This document shows, one piece after another, positions 9,112-17,295 of a stretch of 17,965 nt of DNA (its first letter is position 1; every line of letters starts with the position of its first letter). A program made the position numbers and the translations under genes. The notes under the pieces are model-generated. The model searched no databases and had not been told where the DNA came from. It saw only the letters and a list, made by a program, of their open reading frames with translations. Origin of the DNA: Entrophospora sp. SA101 (taxonomy: Eukaryota; Glomeromycota; Glomeromycetes; Entrophosporales; Entrophosporaceae); NCBI GenBank assembly GCA_958430865.1, contig CAUDNR010001090.1, forward strand, positions 55,419-73,383. Direction: 5' to 3'.

Positions 9112-9137
9112 ATTGTTGTTGTTGTTGTTGTTGTTGT
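9112..9137. repeat. (TTG)n microsatellite
   Basis: About eight GTT/TTG trinucleotides following a short TTA tract at about 9094-9112. Confidence 0.8.
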
Positions 9138-10369
9138 ATCATCAAATGACTTTGTAACAATTTCTCACACGTTGAAATAAATTGACACGGATACAGTCGC
9201 ACTAGTTTTTCTGAAATTAAATTCAAATAACGTAATATTTTTTTATTTGTTATATAAAATGAAGCCAATTATTATTATTATTAATTAATTTACTGATTTG
9301 CTACAGTGGCAAAGAATATTAATATTAATATGATGCATTTACCCATGAATACGGAATTTTAAATCACAGATCAGGTTTTTTACTATATTAATATACAGGG
9401 ATGAACAAATAAACATGATCGTTCTTATTTCATTTCTTCCATTTGATTGGGTAGTTTCAGGATTGACAACTTAAATTCTGATGTGTTTCTGATTTGTTAA
9501 TTTTGTAACTGTTAACATCCAAGTAAATTTTTGAAACATTAAACATAACATTGGTTTTGCCAGTCTGATTGTTATAATTTTTTTAATTTGATGAAATTTA
9601 ATCAATTAGAAAAATTATGTTTTGGAGCGAGTAAAATTATATACATATATATATGGTCACTCATCACTCTAGTCTCTTAGGAAAAAAAAGATTGAAATTA
9701 AGAGAATCATCTTTAATTCTTCATCAAATTTAATAAAATATTATCTAGAAATAAATCAGCATCAAAAAATCCATTGTCAGTTTAAAAGTCGGATTTATTA
9801 TACATATATGATCATAATAATCCCAGTAATAACCATAGCGTTATTGAATTATTAAACCGAATTCTTTAAAAAAGTCTGAAAAATCATCTTTATAATGATC
9901 ATGGCAATGTTATGGTTCTAATTGTAATTTGGTTTGGAACGTCCATTTGCCTTATTCTTGCGGCGAAATCGAATTAACAACCATCAATAAAGATTTATTT
10001 CATGAATGCATTCACGCGCTTCACAATGAACGAAATTTATAATTTGTATTAATTTGTATATTGCATAATTTGGCTTTAATTCTGTCTGTAGCCTATATTG
10101 TAGTTTGTTTTTTAATTGTTTATAAATATAGTATATAAATACATAAATACGTAAACGTAAACACGTAAATGGCATCACTTTCTACCAATCACACTGTCAG
10201 TATTAATATCACCACAATTGAAGTGTACGGGCGCAAAAACTGCTTCTTGAAAGATCTTAACACAAAAAGGGTATATCACATTTCAAGAAAAAAGGTTATG
10301 AGCTCTCGACCAATATATGGATTTGGGTGCCGTTCTAATTTTTTCAATCTATTGTTTTTAAAACATTAA

Positions 10370-11202
10370 TAACAATGATTGTTTGGCAGAAACCAATCAA
10401 CATAACATATAGCCTTTAGTGAATATTCTTTTTCTTTCCTGAAAAATGAATTCAAACATGTGAATATGAATTATATTTGGTTTATCTAGTAAAAACCAAT
10501 TTTGAAGCTCCAAAATTGAATAATAATAATAATAATAATAATATATTAATATGAATATTATAATTTTAGACCCAATTTACGAGATTCGGGGCTTGGAATC
10601 AAATATATTAAGTTTTTTAGCCGAAATTGATAGGATAATATTATTAATAACAGCTGAAATGATTATTATTATTATTAGTTGCCCGAAGTTATTTGAGCTT
10701 TTTAACTCAATAGCCGAAATCTTGGGTGGTTTTTTTATGTCCATTGATTGTTAATTTCGGTAATTTGATTTTTTCAAAACCAATTTCGGTGACAGTTTTT
10801 GTTAGAGAAGCCCCCATTTATTTATCTATCCAAATGGTAAATGCGGAGATAGGTCCAAAAGTGATGTTTCTTTTTCTATATGCGAATAATGTTTTATCTA
10901 ATGTTTCCTGCTACTTGTTCTAACAGGCTAAAGTTTTCGTATTCTTTCACACACTTTTATGAGCACAATGCACGTATTATGTCTCATTTTTGTGATAAAT
11001 TTTCAACATATACGCAGCATCATGGTATTATATCTCCAAAAGAAATATCATAATCGTAGCATTGTTAACAGTATCAACGTGATCTTCCATTGCAGCTGAT
11101 TTATTGAGTTAGCGAAAAATAAATAAAATATTCAGATTAACTAATTAGACTTTCTTTTATTTTTTAATTCATTATACTGCAAATATTTGAGATCGCACCA
11201 TC
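10370..11202. other. gene-poor interval with TTTCGG/CCGAAA words
   Basis: It contains an (AAT)n microsatellite at 10519-10543 and a cluster of CCGAAAT/ATTTCGG words in both orientations between about 10621 and 10792. Overlapping open frames at 10551-10754 and 10726-10923 are Ile/Phe/Leu-rich and have no recognised domain. No RNA gene is seen. Confidence 0.45.
10519..10543. repeat. (AAT)n microsatellite
   Basis: Eight AAT trinucleotides, then ATATTAATATGAATATT. Confidence 0.8.
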
Positions 11203-11204
11203 AT

Positions 11205-11336
11205 CAGTGTATAAAATTCAATGTGCGGAATGTGCGGGTGTAACATCGTACATTAGCAGTTTTCTGCAGATAGTTTCTAAATTTGTAGAAATCTGCATTA
11301 GTTACACACTGAAATTTACACACTGATCCACACATC
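11205..11336. repeat. foldback repeat at the 3' end of the Crinkler pseudogene
   Basis: Nested inverted repeats share one centre: CTGCAGATAGTTTCTA (11264-11279) pairs with TAGAAATCTGCA (11286-11297), and GTGTAAC (11238-11244) pairs with GTTACAC (11301-11307). The outer right edge carries TGATCCACACATC (11324-11336), the reverse complement of the 13-mer at 166-178. The left side has the word ATGTGCGGA and then TGTGCGGG. It is probably a miniature inverted-repeat element. It overlaps the last codons of the minus-strand pseudogene, so the insertion may have cut or extended its 3' end. Confidence 0.45.
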
Positions 11337-11534
11337 TGTAAATTTAAGATTATGCCAGAAATGTGCAACATGAAGGCCTTGCTTCAGTTGTGAGAGTGAT
11401 AGCCAGTAAGGAGACAAAGTAGCATTATCAGCACATGTGGAATTAATCACCCAGGTTTCAATTGTAGGGCAGTTTTCTATATAATTAGATGTTTTTTCAA
11501 CATGTCTGCCAAGTTCTTTTGTATATTTAAGTGC

Positions 11535-11906
11535 TCATTCATAATGCTCATCAAGATTATTTTGTGTTCCAGTTGCTAAAAGCTCAAGAATAACTATTGG
11601 CTGAGAAGAACTATCAGGTCCCATTATCACTATGTCACAATATTGATGTTTACCACCTTTATTCTTTTTCTTTTGAGGCTGTGTTAAATGCCATTGCCCT
11701 GTGACCTCAAAGTTTCTTTGTGTACCAAGCCACTTTACCAAGATTCTATCCAACTCTGTTTGATACACACTTTCTCTAGGAACATTTACACCATTATAAC
11801 CTCCTACAGGCACAGGTGCTTTTTTGAATGAATGAGCAGAAGCATAACCAATAATGTCTTTTTCAAAAAAAGGAATAACATTTAATAAGACATCTAGAGT
11901 GTCCAT
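11535..11906 (-). CDS. open segment of the pseudogene: PD-(D/E)XK-like nuclease domain
   Basis: A 123-codon stretch from an ATG at 11904-11906 to a TGA at 11535-11537. Candidate catalytic acids are Glu51 (VYQTEL), Asp91 (YCDIVI) and Glu108 (VILELL). The lysine expected two residues after the last Glu is Leu. The similarity continues in the same frame beyond the TGA for about 72 codons (ALKYTKEL, ETWVINSTC, HFWHNL), so this frame's end is not the domain's end. An automatic gene caller could present it as a separate short gene. Confidence 0.7.
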   Translation of the reverse strand: MDTLDVLLNVIPFFEKDIIGYASAHSFKKAPVPVGGYNGVNVPRESVYQTELDRILVKWLGTQRNFEVTGQWHLTQPQKKKNKGGKHQYCDIVIMGPDSSSQPIVILELLATGTQNNLDEHYE

Positions 11907-12358
11907 GGTACTATTTCTTCATGTGGGCATACATTTCTTTGGAATGGATGAGTACAATTCAGGAATAACATGTTGTCAGATCAATGAATCCACAAAAGAA
12001 GAGGACATTTGAAATTTTTGTGATGCCTCAATATCTCCAACACACATTAAGACACCTTCTGCCACTAGGAATTCAGCTAATTTGCAGTTTTCATTGTCTC
12101 TAATGACTTCAGCATTGAGTGATCCCAAGAAGTAAATACAAAGTAACTTCATAGCCTTCTCAGCACCAGGCATCTTGAGGATATTTATTATCCTGTCAAA
12201 TGTACAGTATTTAGAAATTTCTACACCCAAAGTTTCAACATTGAAGAGATTCTAAGTTATATAATCCCAATTGATTTGCCAAATCTATTCCATCCTGGAA
12301 GCACTTTTCCATAAGTTTTTGGATTGCTCACCCACAGAGGTTTATGAGACCAGAATGT

Positions 12359-12432
12359 CTGTTTTAAAAAAGATTATTAAAAAAAAATGAAAAACTTGGA
12401 ATAAACAAACTAAGTTCTGACCTATCACATAC
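12359..12432 (-). other. intron of the Crinkler pseudogene
   Basis: The donor is GTATGTG at 12432 downward and the acceptor is TTTTAAAACAG ending at 12359 (74 nt). Splicing joins ...QTNG with HSGLINLCG in phase 2 (GG + A). It restores the NGH(P/S)GL motif conserved in these NTPases. The preserved splice sites suggest the inactivating changes are fairly recent. Confidence 0.75.
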
Positions 12433-12992
12433 CCATTTGTTTGTTTATGGATATCCTCAATAACCTGTTCTTTGATTTCTAGCTCATAATCTTTCATAAA
12501 CTCATTGTAAAGGTTTGTTGTTTGAAGTTTGGATTGCTGAATGAATCACTAATGTTGAAGGGTGATAAAGTCCAATCAGTTGGATTCAGATCTAGAATAC
12601 TAAAGGTACCAATTTCAACAATGGACTTGAAGACATAAATGGCACTAATCTTAATGGCATGAAAGTTTGCAAGGCATGAATTGCAAATGTCTGTGTGTAG
12701 AAGGAAGCATTCTGTCAAACTCATCAATGAAGATAATGACAGGCCTCTCATAAATTGGCTGTTTCATTTCTTTTTGCCTTTTCACAAGATACTGCCACAA
12801 CTGACCACATTTTTCAAAAGCATAATTGAATTCTTCTTGATCTTGAATAGGGGGAATGAGATCAATTTCATCAGGGCTAGTAAATAAGTTTTGAAGTTCT
12901 GTTTTAAGGGCTTTGCCAAAAGGACACCAAAAAAGATTTTCATTTGTGAAAGACATTTTCTCAAAGTCCACACTATTAAGTGAGGAAACCAT

Positions 12993-13709
12993 TAATTAGT
13001 ATGATCTATGAGAAAACCACATATTGATAAAAAATTAGATTGCTTACTAAATGCAAATATAGCCTAATTTGTTCAACTACCTAGCACTAAGAGTTTATAA
13101 CTTTTTTGGCTGAGTGAATCATAATCATGAAATATCGAAATTATTGCATTGTTTATTTTTTAATTCATTGCTAAACTTCAGAATTTGTTATAGGTTCGAA
13201 ATTCTATCATCATGGAAAAATTCTATTGCAGAACTTAATACTTTGTATTATCGGTATTAATGGTGTATAATATAGATAAGCAAAATTTTTATAGATATTC
13301 CAGTGTTTGAGGGTGTAAGAGGAAGCATAATACTTTTATTATCATATATCCTGCAATAGTGATAGAAACAAACAATTAATTAACTTTAGAAATTATTCGA
13401 GAGCAAAGAAATAACTTGATCTGGGATTCGCATTAAAATGGCCTTGCTTTTTGATTCACTATAAAACATTATATTATTTGTTATGTTACATGTGGATGTG
13501 TTTAGTGTTCCATGTCGCAATCCAAAAAAGGAAACAAAATGGTCGTAAAGGTGGTAGCAACCATCATCAAAAGTTGCAGCCAGTATCCTTAGATGTGTTC
13601 ATTGAAAAAATAAAATACATGCAATAATTATGCTATTAACTAGCAATTATTTTTATTCAGATATGCTACATATGTGGTTATACATTTTAAAATACACTAT
13701 CGGAAGGTT
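12993..13709. other. interval between the two Crinkler loci
   Basis: No convincing gene and no Walker A sequence to complete the downstream pseudogene. A short plus-strand frame around 13490-13627 is Lys/Gln-rich (KRKQNGRKGGSNHHQKLQ then VFIEKIKYMQ and TAA). It could be a scrap of a coding exon but is too short to assign. Confidence 0.45.
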
Positions 13710-14222
13710 TCAGTCTTCATATCTGATACTATTGATTTGTTCAAATATTTGACTATAAAATTGTGGTCGTGATACAAGTGATGGAGTGTAAATTTTTTTC
13801 AAATGTTCTCTATCAACAATAATTATATTTTTATTATTTAATACTTCATGACTGAGCATTCCTAAGTCTAAGTCTCTCCAAACTACAAAAACCAGACAAA
13901 TATCATTTTCAGTCATTTTGAGTTTTCCCACAGAAGATTTATCGTAAAATGATCCATTTTCCCATGCATTAGTTTCACTTCTAAGTCTATTGCATAAATA
14001 TCTTACATGCATAAGGTATTTCTTTTTCATATTTTTATATTTATTCAATATCTCCTTACTTTCTAATGTTGTCTGATGGTCTCGATAAGTAAATCTGCAT
14101 TCAATATTGATTGCAATATAGCCAGATTCGTCTGCTTTTCTTTCAAATATAACCATGTCAAACCCACTATTATTTGATTTTTTGGGAACAAATAAATAAT
14201 CATTAAGATTCTCAAAAACTTT
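13710..14222 (-). CDS. exon 3 second part: nuclease-like C-terminal domain
   Basis: About 170 codons continue in register after the TGA and end at another TGA (13710-13712). An internal ATG at 14154-14156 could start a 148-residue protein, but it lies inside the motif GFDMVIF, so it is not a natural domain start. Candidate PD-(D/E)XK motif: Asp of GFDMVIF (14157-14159), then Glu of INIECRF (14100-14102), with Arg in place of the usual Lys two residues on. Later come a hydrophobic strand, DICLVFVVWRDL, and a helical end, FEQINSIRYED. The nuclease differs from that of the neighbouring Crinkler pseudogene (ECR versus ELL), so the two loci belong to different subfamilies. Confidence 0.65.
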   Translation of the reverse strand, partial: KVFENLNDYLFVPKKSNNSGFDMVIFERKADESGYIAINIECRFTYRDHQTTLESKEILNKYKNMKKKYLMHVRYLCNRLRSETNAWENGSFYDKSSVGKLKMTENDICLVFVVWRDLDLGMLSHEVLNNKNIIIVDREHLKKIYTPSLVSRPQFYSQIFEQINSIRYED

Positions 14223-14225
14223 TCA
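14223..14225 (-). other. in-frame TGA between NTPase and nuclease
   Basis: The frame upstream (…TIYNSS) and downstream (KVFENLNDYLF…) is the same register, and coding character continues for about 170 codons to 13710. The context is TCC TGA AAA, not a known strong readthrough context (UGA CUA). CGA to TGA is a one-step C-to-T change. No GT-AG intron that removes the stop is obvious. Confidence 0.75.
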
Positions 14226-15913
14226 GGATGAATTGTATATTGTATCATTTGGAGGAAATTCTATTTCTTCATGACAGTATGCAATTCTCTTCCTTTGTAA
14301 CTGTATCTCAATTTCTTCTTTGTCTCTGTCAGATAAACCATAAATCTCATGAAGACTTATCTTCTTTCCATTTTCACGAAGCACACGGTATAGTAATTCC
14401 CAGTTTGCATGGAATCTTTCAAAGGGCCTTCCATCCATCACTTCGTCATCAAAAGAAGATTCTGTTGTAAGTAGCCTTTGTATTATTTTAGTGGCAATTT
14501 TTGCATCACCATCATCTTCATTGTTTAAACAAAAATATTGTAGGCTAACTGGTGATAAGGTGGGAATAACAAACTGAGCTTCACTTTTTTCAGTAAGTGA
14601 ATTAATGTAATCTCCAGAAGAAACAAGGGCTGAAATGCTTAATTGTTCACCATTAGTATTTATAACATGGCTCAATCTTACTGATTCTCCTAGTAAAGCC
14701 ATTTTAACTACAGGAAAGGATATATTCTTATACCAATCTCTAATATGGTTTGTCAAGATTGCAATAAGAGAACTGTAATTGTGAATTATCTGAGCTTCTT
14801 TGTTGCTACAAAAAACTTGATAGAATTTTTCTAGGGTCCTCGGATGTCCGTTACAATCAGAAATGCATTTTTTAATGACAAACAACCTATGTTCTTCTAA
14901 GTTTAAACTCCTTATAACTTCATTAAATAATTCTGCCAATTCTGAAATCTCCAGTCTTCTTAATGGTATCCATTCGATTTGTCTACCTGAGTCAGTCATA
15001 TTACTTTGCACATAAACCGCATCAAGTGTAGTCAGGATAAAATTAAATTTGATCAACTCTTCTTTATCTTTTGCAAACTCTTGGTAGGGATTATAGAGAT
15101 GATTTAAGAATTTATTAACTTTAGCTTGTTTTTGATTTGTGTCAGTGCCTGACAAAATTTTCATAATCTCATCAATGCATAGAAGTACTCGTTTCTTTGA
15201 ATGATATAAGATGCTTTGAACAACAGTACGAATGTTCAATGATTCAAAATTTGTTTTAAATTTCTCACAAAAATTCTGCCAGCTTAGTTTTCCATCATCA
15301 AAAAAATAACTCCATAAGATACGCATTACTAGTCCTCTTTCAATATTATCATCTACAAATTCATCAAAATTGTACGCTGAATGTCCATTGTATGTTATGC
15401 AAACTGCAACCGAATTATGAAGCATATTTATGACATTATTAACTGCCTCATTGTAACAACAGTCCTCTTCATCTTCTATAATAAAAGGGTGTTGATGATT
15501 CTTGCTTCTCAAATAATTATCAAAATCTTCATTTTTCAAGGCTGCCAATTCATCAAGCAAGAAAGATTTTCCTCCTCCTGGTGTGGCTTGAATTGTGAGA
15601 GCATGGTGATAAGTTTTACCACCAACACTTTTCCCTTTATCCGAGGCTTTCTTAATTCTAAAATAACGCTCAACAATGTAATCATATATTCCATGTAGCG
15701 TTTCATCTCTACCTTTTCTTTGAAAGTTAAATTCATTTTCACATAGTTGATGTGGCTTTGTGAAATCATCTTTGACACCTTCTTGTCCTTCTAGAAACTC
15801 TGCTATGGATTCAGGAGTGGTAGGCACTTTTGGATTTATGTAAATACAAAGAAATGTTGGTTCCAAACAGTAATATTTAAAACTAGAAGGAATGATATTT
15901 AACGTATATGATT
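14223..15913 (-). CDS. exon 3 first part: P-loop NTPase domain
   Basis: The frame is open from the inferred exon start at 15913 to the TGA at 14223-14225, about 563 codons. A start at 15866 would use TTG, and there is no ATG there, so the true N-terminus lies in the upstream exons. Motifs on the coding strand: Walker A ATPGGGKS (15564-15587), Walker B RVLLCIDE (about 15168-15191), a sensor-1-like FNFILTTLD, IEWIPLRRLEISEL, and GHPRTLEKF, a motif typical of Crinkler and STAND/AAA-like NTPases. All key NTPase residues are present, so this part could still bind and hydrolyse ATP if translated. The last codons before the stop (EFPPNDTIYNSS) look like a linker to the nuclease domain that follows in the same frame. 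Plus-strand frames in this region are shadows. Confidence 0.8.
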
Positions 15914-15943
15914 CTATTTTCCACAGAATTTAAGATATATTAC
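15914..15943 (-). other. possible 30-nt intron 2
   Basis: Donor GTAATATATC and acceptor TGGAAAATAG, 30 nt, phase 1. Joining produces an uninterrupted frame into SYTLNIIPSSFKYYCLEPTF. Without it, exon 2 stops at VGNIS. The other nearby AG (at about 15883) gives the wrong phase and an early stop. Thirty nt is very short for a spliceosomal intron, so a frame-breaking deletion is an alternative. Confidence 0.4.
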
Positions 15944-16006
15944 CAACTATTTGTTTCACTTTTTTATCAGTAAATTCCTTGTTTGAATCTTCTGCTTTTC
16001 TTTTGC
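15944..16006 (-). CDS. exon 2, short basic segment
   Basis: About 21 codons rich in Lys: KRKAEDSNKEFTDKKVKQIV. Two basic clusters separated by about 10 residues resemble a bipartite nuclear localisation signal, consistent with the nuclear targeting known for Crinkler proteins. Localisation is inference. Confidence 0.5.
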
Positions 16007-16268
16007 CTGATTGAATAAAAAAAATATGGGAAGCAAATGTGTTTTTTGGCGGTTTGACGATAAGAAACAGGAAAGAAAAACACAAGAATAAGTAAGTATT
16101 TGGTATTATTGGTGAATATGGCATGGTCTGAATTTACCTGCTGCAATAAGTAAAGAGAAAAAAAAAGAAACAAAGCACAAGTTACTCAAAGTTGTAAGCA
16201 GTGTACAAAACAAATAAATAAAACGAACAAAAAGTAATTTTTTTTTTCTTATGCAATTTGTTCATTAC
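16007..16268 (-). other. intron 1 of the Crinkler-type gene
   Basis: The donor is GTAATG (16268 downward) and the acceptor is ATTCAATCAG (ends 16007); length 262 nt. Joining is in phase 1 (G + GC = Gly) and leads directly into KRKAEDSNKEF. Another acceptor, TTGCAGCAG (about 16138-16146), is followed at once by a donor-like GTAAAT, so a micro-exon or alternative acceptor is possible. Confidence 0.55.
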
Positions 16269-16502
16269 CTTTTTCTTTACCAAAATCCATCAACGCATCT
16301 TGTAATTTCTTAACCTGGTACCACCTCTCATCCTTCTCCTTCTCTAACTTTTCCTTTTTTTCCTTAAATCTTCCATTCCCCACCTTTCTTCAAATGACTT
16401 CAAGTTCTCCTCTTCCATAAACTTCTTCAACTCTGCTTCCGCCACCTCATAATATTCCCTTGCCTTGTTTAATTCTTGACTAATTTCTTGGTGTGCTGCC
16501 AT
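16269..16502 (-). CDS. exon 1 of the Crinkler-type gene, frameshifted
   Basis: The frame opens at ATG 16500-16502 and reads about 40 codons of helical, Glu/Lys-rich sequence to FEERW. It then runs into a premature TAG if continued. One base out of register, the sequence reads KEKLEKEKDERWYQVKKLQD and ends ...MDFGKEK just before the donor GTAATG. Both halves have the same heptad-like charged character, so they are one exon broken near 16375-16384 at a run of four G. An extra base there would restore the register. It could be a homopolymer error in the assembly. Confidence 0.65.
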
Positions 16503-17295
16503 TTTTAAAATTAAAATTAATATTTTGAAAAAAAAGTTTTTTTTTTAATTTAGATCATATCATAATAATAATAATAATTGTTACAAATAATTTCGATCAA
16601 TGATAAATTAGTGGGCACATGACTTGGAATTAATCATGTATTTTTCCGCAAAAATATCCGCAATCGCCAAATCAATTTCTAAATAAGGATAACACGCATC
16701 CAACCCACCAATAAAATTGGATACTTTCATGATGCTGCGCAAATTTGCAGATATTTTTGTGGAAAAATACATGATTTTTTGGAAAGTTATATGATCAATG
16801 GGTACGATTCCAAATAATTTCAGATGACATTATCATAAGCATATTCTACAGTAAGTTGCAAAATCCAAGTTATTTAACATGAGTGTTACCACCGATTCTC
16901 AAAAGATTAAAAAAGTTTTAAAAGGCAATTAAGCACACAATTAACTCAAAAAGCAACTTTTATGAGGAAAATTCAGTTGTTTTCACTGAGATACGACATA
17001 ATGAAAATCCACATAAAGCTCTCGAAACATCTCCCAGAGCTTGGTCTTATTGATTAGAGGCAATTAATTGTTACATAAGTTAATATTAAATATTTTTCAA
17101 CCCGAGAAAAAAAATTCTTGCATATTTGAAGCTTGCCTTTTATAAAATAGGAGTTACTGTTCTATAAAGATTTATTATTGATTAAAAAACCTTTTAAATT
17201 TGTGATTAAAAGAAATATTACAATATTACTAATATCATAAAAATTATATATACAGATGGAATTATCATAATTTTTTTTAAATAAATGGCTTTCAC
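16503..17295. other. intergenic interval upstream of the Crinkler locus
   Basis: A T/A-rich stretch just upstream of the Crinkler ATG includes AAT repeats (16563-16578). The 145-bp foldback element follows (separate entry), then AT-rich filler that forms the 3' flank of the HSP70-like gene. No other gene is seen. Confidence 0.55.
16632..16776. mobile_element. 145-bp foldback/MITE-like element
   Basis: The left arm is 16632-16663 (begins AATCATGTATTTTTCC, ends GCAA). The right arm is 16745-16776. The arms are reverse complements over 32 nt with two mismatches (G/A and C/T). The loop is 81 nt with no coding frame. Weaker similarity continues about 15-20 nt outward on both sides (CATGACTTGGAATT against the complement of GGAAAGTTATATG), so the true ends may be near 16615 and 16797. 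No target duplication could be fixed, so the superfamily is unassigned. Confidence 0.6.

Larger units (their letters stand above)
7810..10168. other. 2.3-kb interval without a recognisable gene
   Basis: The first part (to about 8395) is the 5' flank of the short paralog and the end of duplication copy 2. The rest is AT-rich with simple repeats: (TA)n at 7919-7933, TTTTA pentamers at 8809-8845 and (TTG)n at 9112-9137. ATATTAATATTAATATGATG occurs at about 9038-9057 and again at about 9317-9336. No coding frame with convincing composition and no RNA gene is recognised. Confidence 0.5.
11316..12992 (-). pseudogene. Crinkler-type NTPase/nuclease pseudogene
   Basis: This is a broken relative of the CRN/Crinkler effectors. 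Order on the coding strand: an NTPase fragment with Walker B PVIIFIDEFDRM (12720-12743) and no Walker A in the 300 nt upstream; a frame change near 12660-12700 into CNSCLANF...IGTFSIL.LNPTD..SPFN (about 12510-12700); a frame change back near 12515 into NLYNEFMKDYELEI; a 74-nt intron; GHSGLINLCG; a helical part ending SSFVDSLI; then a nuclease-like C-terminus with VPRESVYQTEL, FEVTGQWHL, YCDIVI (Asp at 11634-11636) and PIVILELLATG (Glu at 11583-11585), finishing with HVAHFWHNL and TAA at 11316-11318. In-frame TGA codons lie at 12328-12330, 11976-11978, 11919-11921 and 11535-11537, plus one at the frame break 12235-12237. In the family the ELL position replaces the E-x-K of classical nucleases, so catalysis is uncertain. 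Expression is not expected to give a full protein. Confidence 0.8.
13710..16502 (-). pseudogene. Crinkler-type locus: coiled coil, P-loop NTPase, nuclease; interrupted
   Basis: Three exons are inferred. Exon 1 (16269-16502) starts at ATG 16500-16502 with MAAHQEISQELNKAREYY, a Glu/Lys-rich, coiled-coil-like helix. Exon 2 (15944-16006) is short and basic (KRKAEDSNKEF, KKVKQ; possible nuclear localisation). Exon 3 (15913 down to 13710) encodes an NTPase with Walker A ATPGGGKS and Walker B LLCIDE, then a nuclease-like domain. The classical CRN N-terminal LxLFLAK header is not seen. The NTPase plus nuclease order fits the eukaryotic CR/Crinkler effector class described by the Aravind group. Two lesions are visible: a 1-nt frame break in exon 1 at the G run 16378-16381, and an in-frame TGA at 14223-14225 between NTPase and nuclease. 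Either decay or assembly error could explain them. It lies upstream of a second Crinkler locus on the same strand. Confidence 0.75.

Noticed and set aside
9984..10178. 64-codon minus-strand frame
   Set aside because: Rich in Tyr/Ile/Lys with no motif; typical chance frame.
10169..10369. 66-codon plus-strand frame beginning MASLSTNHTVSINITT
   Set aside because: Codon make-up is better than most chance frames here, and a GTATAT donor-like word occurs inside it, but there is no family, no matching second exon and no paralog. Left as unproven.
10551..10923. Two overlapping plus-strand frames as a possible membrane protein
   Set aside because: Hydrophobicity comes from ATT/TTT-rich sequence; the frames overlap without splice signals that would join them.
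13180..13215. GGTTCGAAATTC word resembling a tRNA T-arm
   Set aside because: No acceptor stem, anticodon arm or A/B-box arrangement could be built around it.
13490..13627. Short Lys/Gln-rich plus-strand frame
   Set aside because: Sequence looks somewhat exon-like but is under 50 codons, with no clear start and no homology I can name.
11316..16502. Alternative genetic code (UGA as sense) to explain the in-frame TGAs
   Set aside because: Expected residues differ between sites (Arg and Trp), TGG encodes Trp elsewhere in the same loci, and real frameshifts accompany the stops.
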